Source: Parus major (taxonomy: Eukaryota > Chordata > Aves > Passeriformes > Paridae). From it: a DNA stretch of 64,000 nt. The translations under genes and the position numbers were made by a program. Under the pieces are notes generated by a model that did not search any database, was not told the origin of the DNA, and saw only the letters and a list, made by a program, of their open reading frames with translations. The stretch covers positions 89,601,194 to 89,665,193 of the forward strand of contig NC_031770.1 of NCBI RefSeq assembly GCF_001522545.3. The letters run 5' to 3'. Shown here piece after piece: positions 51,700 to 64,000 of the stretch (the first letter of the stretch is position 1; every line of letters begins with the position of its first letter).

Positions 51700-54600
51700 A
51701 GCAATTGAGGTACATAAGTGCAGAAGCTGCCTGGCAAGTTCTGAAAGGTATTTTAGATTCTGGCAAATATGGTGTTTCCCTTTTTTACCTTTAGAAGTAC
51801 CTTCAGTCCCACACAGACTAACTTTGCCAGTTAATGGGCATTACTTGTGATACAAAGAGCAAGCAAAGGCTGCTGAAAACAGTGGAAGCCTTTAAGCACT
51901 TATAAGAGCATGTGGGACCAAGCCTACCTTCAGCATTGTAAAGAAGAATTAATGATCAACAACAGTCTTCAATAAAGTGTACTATTAAGAAAACAAACAA
52001 GAGTACTTAGACCTTTAGTGACCATCTCATCTCATGTCCTGAGTTAAAAAAAACTATTGTCACTCCCCTTTTCATTATTCATTAAATAAAATATTTCATT
52101 TATTGAATGGTACCAATAGAAAGCATAACACTTAATTGATCTTTTAAGAATTGTTGATTTACAAAGTGATTATAGTTCAGTTATTCCAAAATGTCCATTA
52201 CTTACAAAATGCATCCAAACTACTCCACTTTTCTCACGCAGAAGTTTTTACATGACAAGTTGTGTCAAGGTTGCCTACGTAACTAAATTTCAGTAAATTT
52301 TAGAAGTAATTTTTCAAAGTAACCTTTTATCTTTCTTTGAAGCTTCCTTTAAATCTCACTTCTGCATTTTCTTACAGTGATACAAACCCAATGGCAAAAA
52401 ACCAGCCTGATGTCAAACAAATAAGATACATCAATGGAGAAAACAAACTAACAAAAACAATTTCCATCCAGTTTGTGGTGGAGCAATCAGAAGTACACAG
52501 TGACTTTCACATGTTTTAACAGGTATTTGATTCAGATTTAACAGTTCTGTAAGTTTCCATTTTTGTTTTTAAACGCAGTGATTATGTTCACACACACACA
52601 CACACACAGATATGCTGCTGCTACCAGCAAAGCAGATATCACAATCTCTATTAGATCTAAGGTGGATAAAGACAAGGAAATAAGACAAGACTGTTCATGC
52701 TGGACACACTGATTCATCTTCAGCTGCCCTGAAGAAGGTCATCCCCTTGGGAGTCTTAATTTGCTTTCAGTTTTAGGATGGCTGAAAACACTAGGAAATG
52801 GAAATGGACATTATCCCAGCAACTCATTGGAAAACACCATAGACCTTTCTGTGAGTCTTGAAGAGATGATAAGCCCATCACAGGATTATTTGTATTGTAC
52901 AAGAAAGGCGTGATTGGCCTTCTCCTGCAGGAAATTTGCTGTTAAACCACATTTTGAACTGCACTGACACTCAGTGATACCACTATTTGCTGATAAATAG
53001 CTTTTATTTCTGATTATTCTAAACCATATTGCTCAGGACACTGGAGCTGATTGTCAATTTAGTTGATCAATGGGAAAGCAGCACAAACAATCACAACACA
53101 GCAGTGGCTCCCTTTCCTCCTGACAATTCAAAATGCAATGCAGGATATCTGCTGATATTGCTTCACACTTGTCTTGAATAAGGAAACATAGGGTACCTTA
53201 AACAGAAACTTTGCTTTCTATTAATATTAACTAGGGGGATAGCAATTCTAATCAGACAGATAAACAGTACACTGAAATTGCTTGCTATTGGCTTGGACTG
53301 CTGTATTACAGAATAGCTAATGTGACATCTCTCAGTGTTCAGCTGTATTTCAAGACACAGCTTTAAATCCTTGTCAACTTTTAAGCTCATTAGGAAGTCA
53401 TAAAGCAATTTCACTCTAAAAATAAACACGGGTACAGTGAAGCATTTAACTTCTTCCAAGGAAACATCTCATCCTTGTTTGACCCTGATCCCTAATCCTA
53501 AACAACAGCTTCTCAAACTCAGCCTGTCAAATTCTGTAAAACCAGTAAAAGGCTATTCTCTCAAAGTAGCAGAGATTTCAAATTAAGCTTATGTTGACAA
53601 TCCCTTTATCATTTTAGGCATACACTCAGCTGCAGTGGCAGCCTCCTGCATGCAGAGGAGCACGGTGATGAATCAGTGGATTTTGCATCCCTATGCCCCC
53701 TGCAGATCAGCTGGGAACACAGAGCTGCAGGGCATTCCTGCTCCCTGTCTGCCTTCTCCTATGGCAGGAGGCTTTTCCTCATGCTAACATGCAGCTGTAA
53801 GGAAAATTACACTCTTTAACACCTGTAACCCAAGAAACTTAAGTCTTCAATATTTTTTATCTACAGTACTACAAAGTAAAATAGAAACAACAGAAGAATT
53901 CTGGCAAAGAATTTCTACCAGATCTAAACAGTATTGTGGATAACATTATCTATATGAAAAACAGTTTCATTCTTTGGTTGTATCAATAGCAGAAGATGGA
54001 GTGGAACAACTAGAAATGCCTTTTAGTCTACACTTGCATGTACCTGCTATATGCAAAACACCACATGAATTATATTTGCACCAAGTAAAATGAAGAAACC
54101 AAGCCATGAATGCTTCTGCTGTGAGTGCAGGCTAATATTATTTTGCAAACAAACCTTAATCCCCAATTGATTTTTTACAACTTGATCCTTTTTGATGAAA
54201 CAAAATGGAGAGGGGCAGAAATAAGATAGTGAATTCAACTTCTCACTTTGATTTTTTTGTACTGGATTTTGTTTTCTCTGCCAAAAATAAAACCAATTCC
54301 TTATTCTGATGTATTAATGAAAACTGCTTTAGATAGGCAACAAACTTCCATCATCCCTTAATGTCATTCAAGTAATAGATAGTATATATCTACTCCAAAA
54401 ATGAAGCTCTCTTTAAAAACTTCCAGTAATTTATTAGCTCATTCTCATTTTATTAAATACTATAGGACCATGCTTTGAGACAGGAGGCTGCAGGCAAATA
54501 TCCTAATAAGAAAGAAAAATCAGTTCTCCTTACAGAATTTTACAGATTATAATTGGTCTTCTTACTACACATGTAGTTTGGAAGTTTTCTTGTTTCATAT

Positions 54601-57600
54601 GTGGGGAAGCTAAGACACAAGATTAAAAACGTGATTGGTTTCAGTCATTAGCAGCAAACACTGCTATTGTCATAAGCAGCAAAAAATGAGATGCACATAG
54701 ATTTACATTTTCTTAAAAGTAACTGTAATAAAACAAAGAAGGCAAATTCTGTATTTAGGAGTTTAAGCTTCATGGGTATGTAGGCAGTGTAATACTGCTG
54801 TTTTGTAAAAGTAGAAGTGTTTGGAGGGAGAAAATATTTATCAGCCAAAGAGTTCTTATGTTCCACAGAAACACATTATTTTTTCTTCTCCCTTCACTGT
54901 TAATGAGCCTGATTGGTAACAGATGATTTTGCTTCAGTATTTCACCAGCAAGTCAAGTGACATTTTTACCTCCTTTCAACACATTTTTCATCCTTTCAAA
55001 GGCAGTCTCTCCATAACATAACTACTGCTCCATATCATACCCTTGTAGTTAAGAGGACAAATTGTTCTCATGAAGCACAAGGTGTTTAGTCTGATATGAT
55101 CTCACTAACAAACGCCCTAGAGAATGAATTGCCTCCAGGAAACAAAGGTGTGCAAGTGCCATGTATCACCCTAAAACATTCTTGTAAATGAAAGAGAATC
55201 CAAAACAGCCTAACAATAAAAGCCAAGATATGAAAGCTCTGCACCATGTCTCTGAAGCACCATACTGAGATCACAGGGAGAGTGAAACACCCTGCTTACA
55301 GCCACAGCCTGGTCTCCACGGACAAGTAGAATCCAGTTCCTAAAACATTTCAGTGGTCACACACCTGCTCCTACAATTCAACTCAAAACCCCAAACACAC
55401 ATTCTCACTTATTTTTCTATTTAAAAGATGATTTGCTTAAATAGCACAGTTATGGGAGAGAAAATGGTTTTAAAGATGCATTTCCTAAGCATAAACACTC
55501 TTCTGCTTCAAAGTACAGCTATATACGTAGCACATTCTACTAATCAGAAACTATTTCAGATTCATTCTCTTTTTAAAGTACAAAACACTGTTTCTAAGAA
55601 AGCTTTGTGCAATTCACATGAAACAAAAGCTGAAAAAAACGCTGCTGAAACAAAGGCATCCTTGAATATGCTTCCACTGGAGGAGAAGCAGTGTAAAAGC
55701 TGCCTGAACTGATCATGGAAGCACGCCTTAAACACTTTGCTAGCAGTAAATAAACTATTTCATTTCAAACTCAGATACTCAAGCATTAATTATCCACAAA
55801 AGATTTTTTTCATTTCCTGAAAATACAATTTTTAAAAATTGCTGTCGGTTATCCTAAAAACATCCACTATGCAAATGCTCTTCAGACTTGAAATTTTCTC
55901 CCCTTCTGAATAAAGAAAAGTCATCAGTAATATCCAAACAAACATTTTTGTTAGTTAGTGTGGATTTTGATTTGGTCTTAAATTACTTAGTGGAAGTCTA
56001 GGATGCCAGGATTAACAAACTATAAAGAAATCCACTCATGTTTATAATCATGTAGTCATGACTATAATGTATAATGTTCAAGAAATATGGGACAATCCTA
56101 TCTCCTATGAGCAACTTCAGAATGATTTAAAGCACCTCATTTATTTTGGATTTGAGGCAACTTACTGAGAGTGATCGTAGGTTCAGACTATTTCCATCAC
56201 AAGCACATTCCCACAACCTGAGTTTTGCTCAGGAGCAAAAGAAGATAGCACTTTGAAGCATTTCATTATTTTTGTGTCCAACTAAAACTTTCTCTGCATT
56301 ATACTGGGGATGCTTACAAATTGAAATCCAAGCTGCTGATGCTTTAGTGGTATTTCCAAGCTCTGTGTGCATCTGTGGATCTGAAGGAAAGTTACTGCTG
56401 TCAGCACTGGTCTTCCACAGTGAGAGCTGCTAACATTTTGTGTTTGGCTGTTACCACCAGCTGCACATCAGAGACTTCAGCCAAGACAACATTCCCCAGC
56501 AAGAGATGAGCACATCACAGAAACAGTGTCAAAGGTTACTGTACATCAGGTGTCTACTTCCTGGTTTTAATGCAAGGAAGGTTTGCTAAAACCCTTCTCT
56601 GAAACATCATGAGAAGCTACACAGTTCTCTCCATGGACAATAGTGATGCTGCATTTTCAGGAGGTTTTCTCTTGAAGAAAAAGTAAGCTACTTGTTAAGA
56701 TCTCAGAGCTAATGGACTAATAACAACAGTGTTTAGAAGAAAACATGGTGAACAGGTTATCAAGTCAAAACCAGACTGCCATGAACCCTCACACCTGAAG
56801 TTAGCACACAGTCCAGCTACACTCATTGAGCTCCTTCCTGCAAGCCCTCTGCTCAGACAGAATCTATGAATGACCAGTCCACGGACACAAAAACTGCACA
56901 GCAGGGAATAAAACAAACAGTGTCTCCAAAACCTACCAGAAGAGGAGACAGAAAGGATTCTGCAAAGCAGTTCATAGAGTTGGCCTCAAATCAGGCATGT
57001 TCTACCCACTTTAAAAAAAAAAAAATCACATTCTTCATTCAGCTGGTGGAATAATGATTATAGTCCTGACTTAACAATAAAAGACAGAGGCACTGTCCCT
57101 CTGAAAATTTCACAATTGCTTCAGGAGAAAGGGAACATCCAAAACAATTACTGATAGTCAAGACCAGCTTTTGTCATATTCCCTGACAGCAACCCAAGCA
57201 CAGAAACAGATTTGTGTGTTTGTCTGAAACTGAAGATGGGAAACACTCTTATCAAGTCAATTGAAAAGCTAAAGTAATCTTATTTTCTGAAGTCAAGGCA
57301 AAGAATGGTGGTGAATTCTCCATTAACAAAACATCTAGTTATTTCTGATAAATAGTGTGCTTCTGTCTCAGTGGGAGGCAGACATTTACAGCAAACCTAA
57401 ATGGTATCAACCAATATACTAAAAAATGCACTTTTAATAAAATTAAAATCCTGGCATCACTATTCTCTCTTAAAAGCTGAAATTACGAGTTCCAAGTAGT
57501 GAAACCTGTTAAGTAGCTAATCAGCAAAAAGCTGCTCACCCAGAACTTGTAAAGCATCAGTGCTAGACCAGAAGCAGGCCAAGCAGGACACAAAGAAGTC

Positions 57601-60400
57601 ACTTGCTGGAAAGAACAGCATTATGCAAGCTTCCAGTACACACTTTTCTACAATACACTGATTATCAAAAACATGGAACTTAAGCCAGAAAAATAATCTC
57701 AACACATAAATTACATGGAAGTTGTGGGAAAAGCCTGGAGCAATACACAGGGGATGGAAAAATCCATTGCTACACTAACCACAGTAGCACAAGAGTGCCT
57801 TTTTTCTTCTTACTCTTTTAAGACTAGGAATTGTGACTTTGAATAAAGAGAACTTGTATGCAGTAACTGGCAGGTTAATATTAAATCCACTCCACTGTGG
57901 TCAGCTGATTTTCCCTGGTTACCTGTTTATAGCTAATAAAACAGCACGCAAATTTTGTAGCATCTTTGCATTAAACCCACCTCTCCAAAGACAAAATAAA
58001 GTAGGAAAATTTTATAGAGAAAAAAGTCACAATCATATTCACTACTCAGGCTCCTCACAGCATCAGCAGGAGTGAAAAAAAACAGCAACTGGGAAGAGAG
58101 GGCTCTTGTTTTCAGGGACAGACATTGCTTCAAACAGAACATGTGTCATCAGCTTTTTCTGGCTATAAAACAGAGTTAAAACCGCCTGGAATGTTATCAG
58201 TGCTGTTGGGAGAAGAAGGGTACTTCAACCACTCTATAAAATGGCACACACATGGATCACTAAAGAGATGAGAGGGACTTCAGAGGTCTAGGCTGATGGA
58301 GGTTTGATCAAATAGAATGGCATGCAAGTTGCTCTGAACCAGCATTAGGAGGAGAGAGGGTAGCCACTCTGCACAGCAAGAATCCAAGCATCTTATCAGC
58401 CCTAAAAAAACAACACTTCATCTGCTCTTATTCCACACCACAGGCAGCTGTCCATACCTCAAGGTGTACCCCAGAAATTACACTTACTGCCAGACTTAAA
58501 CACTACATTACTTTGTATACAGTGCTGAACTACCTGCAGCAGAGCAGAATCTCAGCTCACCTCACCAAAAAGTATAAACAAAAGACATTAATGAGATACA
58601 GTGCTACACAGTACTCCAGTAGAAGCCTGAAAAATACACTTCCTATCTCCTCCCCAGACACTGACTGAAAAAACATAACAAAAATCCAGATTTCCACTAC
58701 ACAGGTTAACAAAGTGAAGAGAGATGGCAGTGAAAAGCAAGGAATGCCAACGCTCCTCTTGGGATAGTAGCTGGTTGGTCTGATGATGGATTTCAGCTCC
58801 CCTAACCTCTGATTAACCGATTGTTGGATTCTAGTCTGAGTTCAATTAATTTTCTGTTACAAATGAGTGGAGAAAAACACCTTCAATATGCAACTCATAC
58901 CACCCATCTTTGGCTGAGATTAAAAAAAAATTAAAAAAAAAAATAAAGGCAACCACCTCAAATCACCTACTTATTTATCTGTAGACAGAGAAACCATAAC
59001 AAATATTCTTTCTGCTATTAGAAAAAAATTAAATCAATTCAAACATCACCAAAATAAAAAATACAGACTGCTGACCAGTTACTTTGTGCCAAAGTGGATG
59101 CAGCAAGTAGTGCTTGCCTTGTGGTGAGTTTGTGGGCTGCAGCAGTCTCCAAGAGCCTGCTGGAATGTAGGAAAAGCAACGGCCGAGCGACACAGCGCCG
59201 ATCACAGAGCTGCAACAAGATTTACATCTTGTTCTGACTGCAGCAGGAGGCAGTAGGTGCAAAAGGGCAATTAATTATTCTCATCTGGTGACAGTTCAGG
59301 CAAGGCCCAAATCCAGGCTTTACACAATCATCTTGCTGATGGAGCAGATGCTAAAAACAAAACAAGCCACAAGCTCCAAATGAAAAACTGGCATCACAGA
59401 GTCTTGCTGCCTTTGGCTTTTTTAGGAACTGTCTTTTTTAGGAACTTCATCTCAAATGGGTTTGTTGCTGTTTACTTTGACTCTGGGTACAGAGTTGCCT
59501 ACATTTTTAAACTTTTGTTGTGTCAATTCCAGCAAGTACTTTAAAAAGAAAATTCTACCCAAGGCTTTTCTTTTTGGTTTTATTTTAACAGCAGCTTACC
59601 AAGAATAACCAGGAGAACTCTGCATAGGAACAATAAAACTGGACTACCACTGAACTGGTCTAACACGTACAAACCTCCAGCACCCTCCTGCAGAACCATG
59701 TCTTGAAGCTTAAATGAGGAATCTTTGAGATGAGAAATGAAAACTAATGTATTTTGCCAGGTTAGATTTGAATACTTGTAGATGGCTTGAAACACCAACT
59801 TGTTCACTATCAAAAAAGACAGGTTTTTTCCTAAAAAAACCCTGTTCCTTTTCTAAAAGCTTCAAATGGAAATTTAGAGTTAAACTAAAAAATTATCACA
59901 TACTGTAGGTAGCAATTTGAACACAAGTTATTATGACTTCCCAGATTTCCTCCTTTTCTGAGAGAATGTCTTCTCTCAGATATTCTCATACAACCAACAC
60001 CAACTGGAAAAAATGTTCCGTACAGGAAGAGGCATGGCTAGCCACACAAAACTTCAGGTCTCTCATTTTGTTCAGATTTGGGTTCACTGCATTATCTAAC
60101 GTTAAATATGTGACATTTTTGCCTTACATCCCTGCACTGAACCAGCCAGTGTCTTTGTTAGCTCACGGCACATGCAGAACCCAGAGACATTAACATCAGT
60201 CTTTATCAGACGTTTGTAAAATGGTTATTTACCGAATTCAACCCGGTTAATACTTACCTTTATGAACAAATCACAACCCACAGATTTAGTAAGACCTTGA
60301 AATCAGCATTGGACAACTGAAGTGCAACACAGTAACAATGACAGCATTAATACATAGATACTTTAATTGCAGTTTCAATGATACATCACATCTACTGAAG
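51700..60400. other. Intergenic (or intronic) stretch between LRRC1 3' end and PDZ exons
   Basis: AT-rich sequence in which I find no convincing exon, transposon or RNA gene. It contains a (CA)n run at 52589-52608 and A-rich runs at 57013-57025 and 58921-58945. A CpG-containing spot at about 59170-59210 is too short to call an island. If LRRC1 reads on into the PDZ exons this would be intron. Confidence 0.5.
52589..52608. repeat. (CA)n microsatellite
   Basis: An uninterrupted run of ten CA units. Confidence 0.95.
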
Positions 60401-60414
60401 CTTTTAAAGATGTT

Positions 60415-61465
60415 TTTATTATGGTTTTATAAACTTTTATAAAACCACCAAAGCACTTTAAAGAATCATGCTTTCTTCTGTAATACATAAAACTAATTTC
60501 ATACTGTGCTTCTGAAAGTCTATCGTGCTGTTTTTCAAGTTATTTTACAGATGGCACATTTGAAAAAAAAAAAAAACCAACAACGGAAGCATGAATTTCT
60601 AGTGACTGCAATGCAACAAGGCATCCAAACCAAGATGTTTCATTACAACTAAGTTAAAGTGTGAGTGCATTATGTAATAAACAATAGCAGTTTGGTCATT
60701 TAATCTTAATTCTGTTTACAATAAAACTAACATTTGTGCTTCACAACCTAAGATCCCATAATATAAACATAAGTTCTCTGCTGTAAAATTCCCAACGAAT
60801 GTCCAAAAAGAAAAACATATCTAAAGCAGGAGACCAAATCTACTCACTTTCCTCAAGAATTGCTATATTTAAGACTAATATGACATACCAGACACAATAA
60901 GGCACAACGGGTGGTACAAACAAATGAATACAGTTGTCCATGAAACTTGTTCTTGTCCACAAATACTAAAATATGTACCGCTCAAGATAAATTTTCTCTT
61001 AAAAATGAAATACATCATCTTGTTATGAAAGTCCTATACAAAAATTTAAAATTTACACCATCTGAGCTGCCAAAAAAATAAAAAAGTGTATCGATTTCCC
61101 ACAAAACTATATTCCTCACCAGCACATCCAGCCACTGGGAAGAAGATATCCCAGCACTCTGGAAAAGAAAAGCATTATTTCCCCTGTGTTTAAGACAAAA
61201 ATATTGTATTCTGCATACAGTAGAGTGTATTAAACTTAAAAAAGCCTAGGACTATTAAAATTACAATATTGATTTGGAAATTATTGGTTCACTGCCTGGA
61301 TGAAATAAGGCACTTCCTTCCAGCAGGCCGCACTTCTCATGTGTATGGAGACGATGAATCAGGTTCTGGTTAAAAACAAAAAGGGGCTCAGTGAGGTCCC
61401 AGGAGACGACAGGAACATTTCAACAGCAGGGGAAGACACAGGAGGTAAAACCTGGAGATGAAACT
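60415..61465 (-). other. LRRC1: LRRC1 3' untranslated region and probable polyadenylation signal
   Basis: Downstream of the LRRC1 stop codon I see no open frame. The first AATAAA on the minus strand is at 60415-60420 (TTTATT on the plus strand), about 1.05 kb past the stop, and the next ~50 bases are GT-rich (GATGTGATGTATC on the minus strand), as expected around a cleavage site. The extent is inferred from this signal only; alternative sites further left are possible. Confidence 0.55.
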
Positions 61466-63621
<2,156 letters not shown>

Positions 63622-64000
63622 TCACACAGTCAACATGCTATATTGTTCATAATTGCTATATCTGAACAATCACTCATCCAATACTTACAAGTGGTTATTT
63701 CTACTGTTTTTGGAAGAAAACAGAACTTGCAGTGGTTTTCTGTTATCAATCACTAAAATGGTTTCTGTATAAACTAGGTATTTTTGTACTTGGATTGTAT
63801 AATTTAATATACTTGCCACTACACATGCTTTGCTTGTGGAACATGGCTGACATTAGCCAGTTCCCTAAATGGCATTTCATAACACAGGATTACTGCTTTT
63901 ACTAACCTCATCCTTTCAGTATTGCTAGGAATACACATCCAAGTTTAAATTCCAAGCCTTCTACCCTTGAAGCTATGAGATTCATCTGGAGAGGATGAAA

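Noticed and set aside
59029..59262. 77-codon minus frame with some CpGs
   Set aside because: CpG spot is under 60 bases and the translation resembles no LRRC1 or LAP sequence; not enough for an exon or promoter call.
1..60000. Search for MLIP exons expected left of LRRC1 on the minus strand
   Set aside because: I found no peptide resembling the MLIP sequence I remember; its coding exons are probably beyond the left edge or too short to see by eye.

Overview
This looks like nuclear DNA of a bird. The sequence is AT-rich and intron-dominated. It carries several CR1 LINE copies in both orientations with the avian 3' tail (bases such as aatcatagaat or attctatgattctatgg) and ERV LTRs of kinds I remember from bird genomes. 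Nothing bacterial, viral or plasmid-like is present. Gene content is very low: most reading frames over 60 codons are chance frames or lie in transposons.

The one gene I recognise with confidence is LRRC1 (LANO), on the minus strand at the right edge. Its last two coding exons (63433-63569 and 61466-61624) and a 3'UTR running to an AATAAA near 60415 are here; the LRR-coding part lies beyond base 64000.

Downstream on the same strand, at 45.9-51.7 kb, is the most interesting part: four consecutive phase-0, splice-site-bounded open segments (51446-51649, 49057-49293, 48464-48553, 47701-47778). The last two join into the first half of a PDZ domain that closely resembles SCRIB PDZ1, including an intact carboxylate-binding loop. 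A fifth phase-0 open segment is at 45893-45988. Mammalian LRRC1 is the LAP protein that has no PDZ domain, so SCRIB-like PDZ exons directly behind it suggest either a longer, PDZ-bearing LRRC1 isoform in birds, a separate gene, or a decaying remnant of the ancestral LAP gene. In mammals MLIP follows LRRC1 in the same orientation; I did not find MLIP exons here.

The left two thirds (1-45 kb) is a gene desert as far as I can see. It holds an ERV LTR fragment near 4.4-4.8 kb, a solo ERVL-type LTR at 18.0-18.4 kb, an old CR1 at 18.7 kb, a GC- and CpG-richer patch at 20.4-21.4 kb with overlapping frames on both strands (possible promoter or first exon), a sense CR1 ORF2 fragment at 22.75-23.47 kb, an unassigned acidic minus-strand C-terminal frame at 32.2-32.4 kb beside a 1.6-kb antisense CR1 (32.5-34.1 kb), an LTR at 37.8-38.1 kb and a CR1 3' end at 40.3-40.5 kb. 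No tRNA, rRNA or CRISPR was seen.
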